A stretch of DNA of 64,000 nt from Streptomyces sp. NL15-2K (GCF_030551255.1 NZ_CP130630.1:9361001-9425000), one strand, 5' to 3'. Positions 50,712 through 61,528 are shown, counted from the first letter of the stretch. The notes: a model not told the origin generated them from the sequence alone. Made by a program: numbers and translations.

Positions 50712-53700
50712 GTGGATTCCTTGGAAACTGGAGTCCAGCAGCAGGAAAAGCTGGTTCGTTACGTGAAGAGGCTTGCTGCTCAGCTCAACGAAGCTCGAGA
50801 TCAGCTGAACGAATATGAGAGCCGTGCTTCTGAGCCGTTGGCGGTGGTGGGAGTGGGTTGTCGGTTTCCGGGTGGGGTGGTGTCGGGGGAGGGGTTGTGG
50901 GATTTGGTGGTGGGGGGTGGGGATGCGGTTTCGGGGATGCCGGTGGATCGGGGGTGGGATGCGGAGGGGTTGTTTGACCCGGATCCGGATCGGTTGGGGA
51001 GGATGTATGTGCGTGAGGGGGGGTTTTTGGAGGGGGTGGGGGATTTCGATGCGGGGTTTTTCGGGATCAGTCCGCGGGAGGCTTTGGCGATGGATCCGCA
51101 GCAGCGGCTGTTGCTGGAGGGGGCGTGGGAGGCGTTGGAGGACGCGGGGATTTCTGCGGTGTCGTTGCGGGGCAGTGATACGGGGGTGTTCTGCGGGGTG
51201 ATGGCGGGTGATTACGGCGGGCCGGGGCCGGAGTCGGAGGGGTTCCGGATGACGGGTAGTGCGTCGAGTGTGGCGTCGGGGCGGGTGAGTTATGCGTTCG
51301 GGTTTACCGGGCCTGCGGTGACGGTGGATACGGCGTGTTCGTCGTCGTTGGTGGCGGTGCATTTGGCGTCGCAGGCGTTGCGGTCGGGGGAGTGTTCGTT
51401 GGCGTTGGCCGGTGGGGTGACGGTGATGGCGACTCCGGAGACGTTTATCGAGTTCAGTCGGCAGCGGGGGTTGGCGCCGGATGGGCGGTGTAAGGCGTAT
51501 GCGGCTGCGGCGGATGGGACGGGGTTTTCCGAGGGTATGGGGCTGTTGGTGCTGGAGCGGTTGTCGGATGCGCGGCGTAATGGGCGTCGGGTGTTGGGGT
51601 TGGTGCGGGGTAGTGCGGTGAATCAGGACGGGGCGAGTAATGGGTTGGCGGCGCCGAACGGGCCGTCGCAGGAGCGGTTGATTCGGGCGGCGTTGGCGTC
51701 TGCGGGGTTGGGGCCTGGGGATGTGGATGCGGTGGAGGGGCATGGGACCGGGACTCGGTTGGGGGATCCGATCGAGGCGGGGGCGTTGTTGGAGGTTTAC
51801 GGCCGTGGCCGGGTCGGTGGGCCGCTGTGGTTGGGGTCGGTGAAGTCGAACATCGGTCATGCGCAGGCGGCGGCGGGTGTGGCGGGGGTGATCAAGATGG
51901 TGATGGCGATGCGGCATGGGGTTTTGCCGCGCACGCTGCATGTGGATGCGCCCTCGCCGCATGTGGACTGGGACGTCGGCGGGGTGCGGCTGCTGGCCGA
52001 GGCGGAGGAGTGGCCGGCTGGGGCCCGGCCCCGGCGGGCGGGTGTGTCCTCGTTCGGGATCAGCGGCACCAACGCCCACGTCATCCTGGAAGAAGCCCCC
52101 GCCGAAGAAGAAACGCCCGTCGAAGAAGAAGCGCCCGTCGAAGAAGAAGCCCCCGTCGAAGAAGAAGCGCCCGCCGAAGAAGAAGAGTCCGACGGCAGGG
52201 AACCTCTGGTTTATGTGCCGGTTGTGTTGTCGGGGCGAGGTGGGGTGGCGTTGGCTGCGCAGGCGGGTCGGGTGCGGGAGTTGGTGGTGGGTGATGCGGG
52301 GTTGTCGGTGCTTGATGTGGGGTTTTCGTCGGCGGTGACGCGGGGGCATCTGGAGGATCGGGCGGCGGTGGTGGCTGCTGATCGTGGCGGGTTGTTGGCG
52401 GGGTTGGAGGCTTTGGCTGCGGGGGAGCCGGCTGGGAATGTGGTGTTGGGCCGGGCCGGTGGTGGTCGGACGGTGTTTGTGTTCCCGGGGCAGGGGTCGC
52501 AGTGGGAGGGGATGGCGGCGGATCTGCTGGATTCTTCGCCGGTGTTCGCCGCGGAGTTGGCGGCCTGTGGTGATGCGTTGGCGGAGTTTGTGGACTGGCG
52601 GGTGGAGGACGTGGTTCGGGGGGTGTCGGGTGCGCCGGGCTTGGAGCGGGTTGATGTGGTGCAGCCGGTGTTGTTTTCGGTGATGGTGTCGCTGGCCGCG
52701 TTGTGGCGGTCCTGTGGTGTGGTGCCTGATGCGGTGTTGGGGCATTCGCAGGGGGAGGCTGCTGCCGCGTATGTGGCCGGGGGGCTGTCGCTGGAGGATG
52801 CCGTGAGGGTTGTGGCGTTGCGCAGCCGGATCATCGGTGAGCGGTTGTCGGGCCGCGGGGGCCTGGTGTCGGTGGCGGTGTCCGAGCAGCGGGCCACGGA
52901 GCTGATCGCACCCTACGGGGGGCGTGTGTCGGTCGCGGCGGTCAACAGCCCCTCGGCAGTGGTGGTCGCGGGTGATGCGGACGCGCTGGATGACCTGACG
53001 GCCGTATGCGAGGAAGCCGGGATCCGGGCGAGGAGGGTGGCGGTCGATTACGCGTCGCACTCGGCTCAGGTGGAGGAGATACGGCAGGAACTCCTGGAAG
53101 CGCTGGCCCCGGTGAGCCCGCGGGCCGGCCAGGTCCCGTTCTACTCCACGGTGCGCGACACGTTCATCGACACGGCCGGGCTCGACGCGGACTACTGGTA
53201 CGAGAACCTGCGGGGCCGGGTCGGGTTCGAGCCGGGCGTGCGGGCGCTGGCCGGTGACGGCGTGGGCTGTTTCGTCGAGGTGTCCCCGCACCCGGTGCTG
53301 GGCCTGCCCGTCGAGGAGACGCTCCAGACGCTGGATGCCGCAGACCAGGTCATGGTGACGGGGACGCTGCGCCGCGGTGAGAGCGGGCCGGCCCGGTTCG
53401 CGCTGTCGCTGGCTGCCGCGCACACGGCCGGGGTGGTGGTGGACTGGGAGGCGTTCTACGACGGCAGTGGGGCGCGGCGGGTGGATCTGCCGACGTATGC
53501 CTTCCAGCGGCAGCGGTACTGGCTGCTGCCGGCTGCGGCCGGGGACCCGGCCGCAGCCGGCCTGACCCGGACCGAACACCCGGTCCCGGTTGCCGCCGAG
53601 GAGGCCGGCGGCCCGGGCGGGGCGCTGGCCCGTCGGCTGGCCGGGGTTTCCGAGGCCGACCGGGAGCGCACGGTTCTGGACCTGGTGCGGGCCCAGGTCG

Positions 53701-56700
53701 CTTCGGTGCTGGGCCACGACTCCCCCGGCGACATCGATCCCGTCCACCCGTTCAAGGAACTGGGCCTGGGCTCCCTGGCCGCGGTCGACCTGCGGAACCG
53801 GCTGGCGCAGGTCACAGGTCTGCGCCTGCCCTCCACCCTGGCATTCGACCACCCCAACCCCATCGAGGTCACACGGCACCTGCTGGCCGAGACCAACGGA
53901 GGAGACACCGAACCGCGCGGCGAGAGCACTCCCGGAACGGATGCCGCCGACGCGTCGGCTGAAGCCCTCCCCTCGGCGCAGCTGGAGTCGTTGCTCATCC
54001 AGAACCTTGCCGCGGTCACGGGCATCAGCGATCTCGATTCGATCGAACTGACCACGAGCTTTCGAGACCTGGGCCTGACCTTGGTCAGCGTCATGGAACT
54101 GCGCCGGCAGTTGGAGCTCGTGACGGGCCTGAACCTGCCGAGCAGCTTCGTCTTCGACTACCCCACGCCCGCCGCCCTGCTCGATTTCATGAGCACCCTG
54201 CAGCCGCAGCAGCGGGCGATCCCCGCCCAGCAGCCGGAACGGCAGGAGGAAGACGAGGATGGGATCGCCATCATCGGCATGGCCTGCCGCTATCCGGGCG
54301 CGGTGGCCGACCCGGAAGACCTGTGGCGTCTGGTCGCCGACGGCGTTGACGCGATCTCCGGTTTTCCCACCGATCGCGGATGGCCGAGCGATATCTTCGA
54401 CCCCGATCCCGACCATCCCGGCACCAGCTATACGCGGGAGGGCGGGTTCCTCGACGACATTGCCGGGTTCGACCCCATGTTCTTCGGGATCTCCCATGTC
54501 GAGGCTCAGGCGATGGACCCGCAGCAGCGGCTGCTGCTGGAGACCACGTGGGAGGCATTTGAGAGGGCCGGCATGGATCCCGCGTCGGTGCGCGGGACCC
54601 AGACCAGCGTCTTCGTCGGCATCTCGATGCGAGATTACGACTACGACACGGAAGAACTGACCGCGTATCAGAGCACAGGACTGGCGCAGAGCGTCGCGTC
54701 GGGGAGAATCGCCTACACCCTGGGCACCCAAGGCCCCGCCATGACGATCGACACCGCCTGCTCGTCGTCCCTGGTGGCCATGCACCTCGCGGCCCAGTCT
54801 CTCCGGACGGGGGAGAGCAATCTCGCGCTGGCCGGCGGGGCGACCGTGCTGGCGACCCCGGCGGCGTTCGTGTCCTTCAGCCGACAGCGCGGGCTGGCTA
54901 CCAACGGCAGATGCAAGGCCTTCGGCTCGGGCGCTGACGGCACCAGTTGGGCCGAAGGCGCCGGAATGCTCCTGCTGGAGAGGGTTTCCGATGCTCGGCG
55001 TCTGGGGCACCGAGTGCTGGCAGTGATACGCGGCAGCGCCATCAACTCTGACGGCGCAAGTAACGGCCTGACGGCGCCGAACGGCCTGGCCCAGCAGCGA
55101 GTCATCCGTTCCGCGCTGGCCGATGCCGGACTGAGTCCTGAGGACATTGATCTCATCGAGGCCCACGGGACGGGTACGCCGCTCGGCGATCCGGTCGAGG
55201 CCAACGCGCTGCTTGCGACCTACGGCGTCGGCCACGCGCCGGAGAAGCCGGTCTGGCTGGGCTCGCTCAAATCGAACATCGGGCACAGCGCGGCGGCGGC
55301 CGGCGTCGGCGGCGTGATCAAAGTCGTCCAGGCCATCCGGAACGGTCTGATGCCCAAGACCCTTCATGCAGGGCAGGCCAGCCCGCATGTGGACTGGTCG
55401 GCCGGGACAGTGCGGCTGCTGACCGAGGAACAGGAGTGGCCACAGTCGCAGCCGCGCCGGGCGGCAGTGTCGGCGTTCGGCGTCAGCGGGACGAATGCGC
55501 ACGTGATCGTCGAGCAGGCCGAGCCCTTGCCTGAGCCTGTCCTCGATGTCGCCCCTCCGGCCCTGGTCGCCGTACCGGTCTCCGGTCACACTCCGGATGC
55601 CCTGCGTGCGCAGGCGCGTCGGCTCCGCGACCACGTGATGGCCCGGCCGGAACTGGCCGTCGCCGACATTGGCTGGTCCGCCGCGACCACCCGCAGCGCG
55701 CTGCGCCACCGGGCCGTCGTGGTCGCCGGCAGTCGCGTGGAACTGGCCGACGGCCTGTCCGCGGTCGCGGACGGAGCGGACGACGCGCAGGTCGTCACGG
55801 CGATTGCACGCACGCTCCGGCCGGTGTTCCTGAGCCTGGGCCGCCCTGATGACGATCGCCTCATCAAGATTTGGAGGCAGTGCGGAGCGGGCGATGCGGC
55901 CGCGGTGGCGTCCACGGAGACGATCGGCGAACTGGTGGCCCAGGGACACAACGCGATCATCCAGCTCGGCCACGATCCGGCGCTCACCCGACAGCTGCGG
56001 GACATGGCCGGGGCTTCCAGCAGGCAGCCGCTGGTGATCGTCACCCCGTCGGCCGAGGAGTTCGGGAAGCGGGACTTCCTGCGTGCCCTTGCGCAGGCAC
56101 ACGCGCACGGGATGGTACTGGACTGGCCGAGTGTCTACGGCGGCGGCGTCCGCCATATCGAACTTCCGACGTACGCATTCCAGAGAAAACGGTACTGGTC
56201 CGCACCCACCCGGCTGGACGTGCCTGCACCACCGTCGGCCGCAGAGCCCCAGAAGGTCGCGCCAGTTGCGGCTGAACCGAGGTTCGATGCCCCCACGGTC
56301 GTCGGCCGGGAACAACTTCTCGATCTGGTAGTAGGTCTGACTGCCGATCTGCTTGAGATACCGGCCGATGAAATCGACCTTGACGGTGGCTTCTTCCAGC
56401 TGGGCATGGACTCGCTGATGGCTACCGAACTCCGCAAGAAGCTTGAAGACCGCCTCAAAGGAGAATTGCCCGGCACGCTTTTGTTTGAGCAGCCGACCGT
56501 GAACGCACTCGTCGACTTTCTGGCGAGCGCCGTCGAGAGTTCGCCGGAGCCCATCGCCGAGGTGCCGTCGTTGAGCGTACCCGTGCTGGCAGACCACGTT
56601 GTACGCGACCTGTCAGACGACGACCTGTCAGGCGACGAGCTGTCAGGCGACGACCTGTCAGGCAACGACCCCTCAGACGACGACGTCTCAGAAGCCGATC

Positions 56701-56768
56701 TGCTCACCATTCTGGAAGCGGAGATCGAGCAGGCTCAAACGATCCGTAAAGGGGCAATACCGCGATGA
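50712..56768 (+). CDS. Type I PKS: KS-AT-ACP-(dead ACP)-KS-(AT remnant)-ACP
   Basis: 2018 residues from GTG 50712. Coiled-coil docking helix (1-38). Module 2: KS Cys209, AT with GHSQGE and YASH (780-783, methylmalonyl), ACP Ser1021; no KR or DH, so a beta-keto group stays. Next an ACP-like domain (~1083-1165) reads DLGLTLVSVMEL: the serine position is Leu1124, so it cannot carry a phosphopantetheine arm. Module 3: KS (~1183-1605, Cys1350) is followed by only the edges of an AT (~1610-1835). The GQGSQ and GHSxGE motifs are missing, while the post-[14 protein letters not shown] linker remains. ACP Ser1901 (LGMDSL) is intact. Module 3 needs an AT in trans, or does not extend. An acidic pentad tail (1966-1995) ends the protein. 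The stop codon overlaps PKS3 (ATGA). Confidence 0.88.
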   Translation: MDSLETGVQQQEKLVRYVKRLAAQLNEARDQLNEYESRASEPLAVVGVGCRFPGGVVSGEGLWDLVVGGGDAVSGMPVDRGWDAEGLFDPDPDRLGRMYVREGGFLEGVGDFDAGFFGISPREALAMDPQQRLLLEGAWEALEDAGISAVSLRGSDTGVFCGVMAGDYGGPGPESEGFRMTGSASSVASGRVSYAFGFTGPAVTVDTACSSSLVAVHLASQALRSGECSLALAGGVTVMATPETFIEFSRQRGLAPDGRCKAYAAAADGTGFSEGMGLLVLERLSDARRNGRRVLGLVRGSAVNQDGASNGLAAPNGPSQERLIRAALASAGLGPGDVDAVEGHGTGTRLGDPIEAGALLEVYGRGRVGGPLWLGSVKSNIGHAQAAAGVAGVIKMVMAMRHGVLPRTLHVDAPSPHVDWDVGGVRLLAEAEEWPAGARPRRAGVSSFGISGTNAHVILEEAPAEEETPVEEEAPVEEEAPVEEEAPAEEEESDGREPLVYVPVVLSGRGGVALAAQAGRVRELVVGDAGLSVLDVGFSSAVTRGHLEDRAAVVAADRGGLLAGLEALAAGEPAGNVVLGRAGGGRTVFVFPGQGSQWEGMAADLLDSSPVFAAELAACGDALAEFVDWRVEDVVRGVSGAPGLERVDVVQPVLFSVMVSLAALWRSCGVVPDAVLGHSQGEAAAAYVAGGLSLEDAVRVVALRSRIIGERLSGRGGLVSVAVSEQRATELIAPYGGRVSVAAVNSPSAVVVAGDADALDDLTAVCEEAGIRARRVAVDYASHSAQVEEIRQELLEALAPVSPRAGQVPFYSTVRDTFIDTAGLDADYWYENLRGRVGFEPGVRALAGDGVGCFVEVSPHPVLGLPVEETLQTLDAADQVMVTGTLRRGESGPARFALSLAAAHTAGVVVDWEAFYDGSGARRVDLPTYAFQRQRYWLLPAAAGDPAAAGLTRTEHPVPVAAEEAGGPGGALARRLAGVSEADRERTVLDLVRAQVASVLGHDSPGDIDPVHPFKELGLGSLAAVDLRNRLAQVTGLRLPSTLAFDHPNPIEVTRHLLAETNGGDTEPRGESTPGTDAADASAEALPSAQLESLLIQNLAAVTGISDLDSIELTTSFRDLGLTLVSVMELRRQLELVTGLNLPSSFVFDYPTPAALLDFMSTLQPQQRAIPAQQPERQEEDEDGIAIIGMACRYPGAVADPEDLWRLVADGVDAISGFPTDRGWPSDIFDPDPDHPGTSYTREGGFLDDIAGFDPMFFGISHVEAQAMDPQQRLLLETTWEAFERAGMDPASVRGTQTSVFVGISMRDYDYDTEELTAYQSTGLAQSVASGRIAYTLGTQGPAMTIDTACSSSLVAMHLAAQSLRTGESNLALAGGATVLATPAAFVSFSRQRGLATNGRCKAFGSGADGTSWAEGAGMLLLERVSDARRLGHRVLAVIRGSAINSDGASNGLTAPNGLAQQRVIRSALADAGLSPEDIDLIEAHGTGTPLGDPVEANALLATYGVGHAPEKPVWLGSLKSNIGHSAAAAGVGGVIKVVQAIRNGLMPKTLHAGQASPHVDWSAGTVRLLTEEQEWPQSQPRRAAVSAFGVSGTNAHVIVEQAEPLPEPVLDVAPPALVAVPVSGHTPDALRAQARRLRDHVMARPELAVADIGWSAATTRSALRHRAVVVAGSRVELADGLSAVADGADDAQVVTAIARTLRPVFLSLGRPDDDRLIKIWRQCGAGDAAAVASTETIGELVAQGHNAIIQLGHDPALTRQLRDMAGASSRQPLVIVTPSAEEFGKRDFLRALAQAHAHGMVLDWPSVYGGGVRHIELPTYAFQRKRYWSAPTRLDVPAPPSAAEPQKVAPVAAEPRFDAPTVVGREQLLDLVVGLTADLLEIPADEIDLDGGFFQLGMDSLMATELRKKLEDRLKGELPGTLLFEQPTVNALVDFLASAVESSPEPIAEVPSLSVPVLADHVVRDLSDDDLSGDELSGDDLSGNDPSDDDVSEADLLTILEAEIEQAQTIRKGAIPR
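50832..53891 (+). repeat. KS-AT-ACP block of module 2, mosaic of two upstream blocks
   Basis: 50832-53581 copies the module 1 KS-AT; 52209-53891 copies the loading AT-ACP. After 53891 the sequence leaves homology. Module 2 therefore looks assembled from parts of PKS1 by recombination or gene conversion. Confidence 0.88.
52104..52187 (+). repeat. 18-bp tandem repeat coding an acidic KS-AT linker (module 2)
   Basis: Same array, same copy number and same variants as at 46502-46585, encoding EEE-(A/T)-P-(V/A) units. The loading module and later modules lack it. Confidence 0.9.
56607..56696 (+). repeat. 15-bp tandem repeat coding acidic pentads at the PKS2 C-terminus
   Basis: Six units of the type GACCTGTCAGGCGAC encode D-L-S-(G/D)-(D/N) pentads, followed by SEADLLTILEAEIEQAQ, a short docking helix. 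The repeat gives a flexible, very acidic spacer before the docking segment. Confidence 0.85.
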
Positions 56769-59700
56769 GTTCCCAAGAAGGTCGACGCGATGACGCCCTT
56801 CGCCGTGCGATCGCCGAGATCCGCGAGCTGCGTGAGGCGGTGGCGGCCGGAGAATACGCCCGGAACGAGCCGATCGCTATCGTAGGCATGGCGTGTCGGG
56901 TACCAGGTGCGGATGACCCCGCAGCGTTCTGGGAACTGGTGCGCACCGGGACGGATATGGTATCCGAGATGCCGTCATCACGGCGGAGTACCGAAGAGCT
57001 CGGTGCTGCGGAGCACGCCTGGCGCGGCGCTTTCATCGACCAGGCCGACTGTTTTGACGCAGCGTTCTTCGGCATCTCCCCGCGTGAAGCGGCGCACATG
57101 GATCCGCAGCAACGTCTCTTCCTCGAAGTGGGATGGGCGGCCTTGGAGGACGCCGGCGCGCCGATGGACCGCCTGCGCGACACCCGGACCGGGGTGTTCG
57201 TCGGGGTCACCGGAGTGGACTACACCCTGCTCCTCCACAAGAACTTGCCCGCCTCCAAACTGGACGGATACGTAGGTACCGGAGGGGCGTCAACGTTCAT
57301 GGCGGGGCGGCTGTCCTACTGGCTCGGCCTGCAAGGACCAAGCCTCTCCCTTGACACCGCCTGCTCTTCCTCGCTGGTTTCTGTCCACCTGGCCTGCCAG
57401 AGCCTGCGTTCGGGAGACTGCGACACCGCACTGGCGGGCGGCGTGAACATGCTCCTCGAACCGGAGGCATTCCAGGTGGCGAGCCAGGCCGGAATGCTCT
57501 CCCCTGAAGGTTGGTGCAAGACTTTCGACAAATCCGCTGACGGTTATGTTCGAGGTGAGGGCTGCGGCGTTGTCGTGCTCAAGCGCCTGTCCGCGGCGCA
57601 GCGGGACAACGACCGGATCCTGGCGGTCATCCGCGGGTCCGCGGTCAACCACGACGGCCGCAGCAGCGGAATCACCGTACCCAACCCCCAAGCCCAGCAG
57701 AAGGTGATCAGGGACGCCCTCGCGGGCGCCGGCGTTGCGGGTTCCGAGATCGACTACGTCGAGGCCCACGGCACCGGTACCCGGCTGGGGGACCCCATCG
57801 AGGTACGCGCGCTGTCTGCCGTACTTGGACCGGGGCGCGATCCGGACCGGCCGGTCGTGCTCGGCTCCGTGAAAACGAACATCGGGCACCTGGAACCCGC
57901 AGCGGGAGTCGTCGGCCTTATCAAGACCGTGCTGTGCATGCGGAATGAGGCCATCCCCCCGCTGCTGCACCTCCGGGAGGTCAACCCGGACATCGGCATG
58001 GACGAGCTGCCGGTACGACTGGCGACCGAGCTCATCCCGTGGCAGCGAGGATCCCGGCCCCGCCTGGCCGGCGTAAGTTCGTTCGGGGCGAGCGGCACGA
58101 ACTCCCATGTCGTGCTGGAGGAACCACCCGTCGCCGAGCCGTCCGGAGCGCGGACCGATCGGCCGGTTCACCTGGTGACAATCTCCGCCCGGGACGCCGA
58201 TGCCCTGTCCGCGTTGGCCCGCAAGTATCACCAGACCCTGGGGAAAGAGAGTCCAGAACTCGCGGACATCGCGTTTACCGCCTACACCGGCCGCGCGCAC
58301 TTCCGGAACCGGCTCGCCATCGCCGCCGACACGACATCCCAGCTGCTTGATCATCTGGATTCGTATCTGCGGGGGGACACTCGCCGGGACGTCCTCGTCG
58401 ACACCGCGCCCGCGGGACGTCCCAAGGTGGGATTCCTCTTCACCGGACAGGGATCGCAGTACGCCGGGATGGGGAGGCAACTGTACGACACCGAACCCGA
58501 GTTTCGGGCTGATCTCGACCGGTGCGACGAGATCATGCGTGACCGTCTGGATCCTGGGCTGCTCGCCGTCATGTTCGGCGAGAACGAGTCAGGTGCCTTG
58601 CTCGACCGTACCCGCTACACGCAGCCGGCTCTGTTCGCGCTCCAGTACGCGCTGGCGCGGATGTGGATGCGCTGGGGCGTAACCCCCGCTTGCATGCTCG
58701 GACACAGCATTGGCGAGCTGGCCGCGGCCTGCGTCGCGGGTGTGTTTTCCCTGGAAGACGGTCTCGCGCTGGTCGCGGAACGGGCGCGGCTCATGGACAG
58801 CCTGCCGGCCGGGGGCGCGATGGCGGCGGTCTTCGCCACGCCGGACGAGGCGCGCGAGGCGATCGCACCGTACTCGGCCGAATTGTCGATCGCAGCGATC
58901 AACGGTTCGCGCGATGTCGTGATCTCCGGTGACGAGAAGGCACTGGATCGAGCGACCGACCAACTCAACATCAAGGGTCTGAAGACCAGGAAACTGGCCG
59001 TCTCTCAGGCATTCCATTCGGCACTGCTGGATCCGGTGCTCGACGACTTCGAGGAGTTCGCGGCCACGTTGGCGTACCAGGCTCCGAACCGGTCGCTGAT
59101 CTCCAACCTCACCGGCGAACTGCACGGGCCGGATACAGTGAACGCCTCGTACCTGCGTGATCACGCACGTCAGCCGGTGCGCTTCGCCGACGGTCTGGCC
59201 AAGCTGGTCGATCTCGGGTGTGAGGTACTGATCGAGATCGGGCCCTCGCCCCATCTGTGCGAGATCGCGAAGCGCAGTATGCCCACGGAGGGTCGCCGGT
59301 TTCTTCCGTCGCTGCGTCGAAACAACAGTGACTGGCGCATTCTGACGCGAAGTCTTGGAGAGGCTTACGTCGCAGGCGTGAACATTGACTGGGCAGGCCT
59401 CGACGAAGGCCGTCAGCGGCGCCGGGTCGAGCTGCCGACATATGCGTTCGCGCGCAGGCGCCACTGGTTCACGGTACCCGAGACGACGCGCCCGGAGCCT
59501 TCGTCGGGGCGTGCGACGAGCGTTTCGGAGCCCAGCGTAACCCTGCTTGGCGAGCAGCTGAGCTCTCCGCTTGAGATGGTTCAGTTCCAGGCGGAACTCA
59601 CCACGGATCTACATCCCAGCCTGGCCGACTGTTCATCCGGGTCGATCACGCTGGTCAACGCCGGCTTCTACGTGGAAGCCGCTGTGCAGGCGATCGGCCG

Positions 59701-61528
59701 GCTCCGCGGTGAGACGGCGGTAGGGATGGAAGGGCTCGTCATGCCCCAAGCCCTGATCCTGCCCGAAGACGGCCGAGTGACTACCCAACTGGTACTCGCG
59801 GACTCGGGCGGAGGCCGAAGCCGATTCAGTTACCACAGCAAGGTGCCTGACACCGCTGAATGGATTGGGCACGCCCAGGGAGTGCTGACGTCGGCTTCGG
59901 AGCCCGCCGGGCAGCCGGACATCGAGACCGCCCTCACACGGTGCGTCAATCAGATCGACGGCCAATCGTTCTACCGGTCGCTGTGGCAGCGGAAGATACA
60001 CCTCGGGCCCTCGGCCCAATGGCTGACGCGGATCTCACGTCGCGATGGAGAGGCCGTAGGGTGGCTGCGCGCGCCACATGAGGATGAACAGCATCAGGGC
60101 TACCGGATGCACCCCGGAATCATCGACTCGATGCTGCAGATGGTATTCGCCTGCCTGCCGCAGGACGGAACTCAGGACTCCGTCATTATCCTGCTGGAAA
60201 TCGAGAAATACTCGTTCTTTGGCTACCCGGGCACCCCACTGCGCTGTCACGTCCTCCTCAGGGACAGTCAGGCGACGGCCGAGACGGTGTGTGCGGATAT
60301 CGTGCTCACAGCCGAGGACGGTACCGAGGTGGCAAGGATGACTGGCGCTCATCTGAAAGTCACCGATGGCGCCACGCTCGAGCGTGCGGTCAAGTCTGCT
60401 CCCGCGACGAGAACGCGGGTGTCCGCCGCCGTGAACAGCCCGGATCACTCTGCACGCATCGCCGATCTCATGGGTCGCGGAGAGTCCGGGGCCGCAGCCG
60501 ATCTGGTCAAGTCCGTGCTGCTGGAGCAGACCGCAGTCGTGCTCGGCACAGTGCCCGCCGAGATTGCTCCGGACGTGCCCCTGCACGAGCTCGGTATGGA
60601 TTCCCTGATGGCCGTGGAGATCAGGGAGCAGGTGGGTGCCGCGCTGGCCGCGTCGCCGCCTGCGGCCTGGTTCCTGGACGCGCCCACGATCGATGGCCTG
60701 AGGGACAAGCTGCTTTCCACGCTGTTCACCGAAGTCCCGCCCGAACCGCCGAGGACTGAGCGCATCGGCCCTGGGGGAATGCACATTGTCGAATACGGCA
60801 GCGGCGAACCGATCGTGTTCGTCCACGGCGGTGCATTCGGGGGACTGGATGCCTGGCAGACCCAGTTGCCCTTGGCCGAACGCTGGCGGCTGGTGATCGT
60901 GTCCCGGCTCAACTACGGTCAGAGTGCTGAGGGCCTCCCCGAGGACTACCTTCAGGACGGGAAACTGATCGGTGAGTTGCTCGAGGAATTCGAAGGCGGC
61001 GCGCACCTCGTTTCGCAGTCCTACGGCACGCTCGGCGCGATGGACGCGGCCCTGCGCCGCCCCGATCTTGTCCGCTCGATCACGCTGATCGAGAGCGCCG
61101 CCAGCGCGGTCGCCAGGGGGAAGCCCGCGGTCGACCAGTACGAGCGGGAGATGCGCGACCTGATCGCGGCCCCGCCGGAGTCTTCGGAAGATTACTTCCG
61201 CGCTCTGTTCGCCGTGATCGATCCGACATCGGTCTATCCGGACCCGCTTCCGGAGTCGCTGCTTTCCTTTGCCCAGATGGCGCTTCGCGGCACGCGGTGG
61301 CCCTGGGAAGCCGACATCGACGTGGCGGCTCTTCGCTCCGCTCCGTTCAGCAAACTCGTCATCAGCGGCGGCCAGCGTCAGATGTTCGAAGACATCAGCG
61401 ATGCTCTCGCCGAGCAGACGGCCGGCGAGCGGCTGATCATCCCCGGTGGGCACGGCACGCAGAATACCGGATCCGTCTTCAACACCGCTTTGGAGCGGTT
61501 TCTGAATCAGTCGCGAAAGGGATTTTGA
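56765..61528 (+). CDS. Type I PKS terminal module: KS-AT-DH(degenerate)-ACP-alpha/beta hydrolase
   Basis: 1587 residues from ATG 56765. Docking helix (1-34), KS (~35-460, Cys200 in DTACSSS), AT (~555-870, GHSIGE Ser648; AVSQAFHS predicts malonyl-CoA). The DH-like double hot-dog (~915-1205) reads [10 protein letters not shown]: the catalytic His is Cys956, while Asp1121 (HPGIIDSML) remains, so dehydration is doubtful. ACP Ser1280 (LGMDSL). A C-terminal alpha/beta hydrolase (~1320-1587) has SQSYGT with Ser1419 in place of GxSxG and His1563 (GGHGTQ). It is closer to MhpC-like hydrolases than to classical macrolide TEs and probably releases the chain by hydrolysis, lactonisation or pyrone formation. 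KS sequence ([20 protein letters not shown]) differs in type from the other modules, suggesting separate origin. Confidence 0.88.
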   Translation: MSSQEGRRDDALRRAIAEIRELREAVAAGEYARNEPIAIVGMACRVPGADDPAAFWELVRTGTDMVSEMPSSRRSTEELGAAEHAWRGAFIDQADCFDAAFFGISPREAAHMDPQQRLFLEVGWAALEDAGAPMDRLRDTRTGVFVGVTGVDYTLLLHKNLPASKLDGYVGTGGASTFMAGRLSYWLGLQGPSLSLDTACSSSLVSVHLACQSLRSGDCDTALAGGVNMLLEPEAFQVASQAGMLSPEGWCKTFDKSADGYVRGEGCGVVVLKRLSAAQRDNDRILAVIRGSAVNHDGRSSGITVPNPQAQQKVIRDALAGAGVAGSEIDYVEAHGTGTRLGDPIEVRALSAVLGPGRDPDRPVVLGSVKTNIGHLEPAAGVVGLIKTVLCMRNEAIPPLLHLREVNPDIGMDELPVRLATELIPWQRGSRPRLAGVSSFGASGTNSHVVLEEPPVAEPSGARTDRPVHLVTISARDADALSALARKYHQTLGKESPELADIAFTAYTGRAHFRNRLAIAADTTSQLLDHLDSYLRGDTRRDVLVDTAPAGRPKVGFLFTGQGSQYAGMGRQLYDTEPEFRADLDRCDEIMRDRLDPGLLAVMFGENESGALLDRTRYTQPALFALQYALARMWMRWGVTPACMLGHSIGELAAACVAGVFSLEDGLALVAERARLMDSLPAGGAMAAVFATPDEAREAIAPYSAELSIAAINGSRDVVISGDEKALDRATDQLNIKGLKTRKLAVSQAFHSALLDPVLDDFEEFAATLAYQAPNRSLISNLTGELHGPDTVNASYLRDHARQPVRFADGLAKLVDLGCEVLIEIGPSPHLCEIAKRSMPTEGRRFLPSLRRNNSDWRILTRSLGEAYVAGVNIDWAGLDEGRQRRRVELPTYAFARRRHWFTVPETTRPEPSSGRATSVSEPSVTLLGEQLSSPLEMVQFQAELTTDLHPSLADCSSGSITLVNAGFYVEAAVQAIGRLRGETAVGMEGLVMPQALILPEDGRVTTQLVLADSGGGRSRFSYHSKVPDTAEWIGHAQGVLTSASEPAGQPDIETALTRCVNQIDGQSFYRSLWQRKIHLGPSAQWLTRISRRDGEAVGWLRAPHEDEQHQGYRMHPGIIDSMLQMVFACLPQDGTQDSVIILLEIEKYSFFGYPGTPLRCHVLLRDSQATAETVCADIVLTAEDGTEVARMTGAHLKVTDGATLERAVKSAPATRTRVSAAVNSPDHSARIADLMGRGESGAAADLVKSVLLEQTAVVLGTVPAEIAPDVPLHELGMDSLMAVEIREQVGAALAASPPAAWFLDAPTIDGLRDKLLSTLFTEVPPEPPRTERIGPGGMHIVEYGSGEPIVFVHGGAFGGLDAWQTQLPLAERWRLVIVSRLNYGQSAEGLPEDYLQDGKLIGELLEEFEGGAHLVSQSYGTLGAMDAALRRPDLVRSITLIESAASAVARGKPAVDQYEREMRDLIAAPPESSEDYFRALFAVIDPTSVYPDPLPESLLSFAQMALRGTRWPWEADIDVAALRSAPFSKLVISGGQRQMFEDISDALAEQTAGERLIIPGGHGTQNTGSVFNTALERFLNQSRKGF

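Noticed and set aside
50562..56597. A 2011-codon open frame on the minus strand opposite PKS2
   Set aside because: Same cause: antisense to a strongly biased coding sequence, with no motif and no ribosome site.
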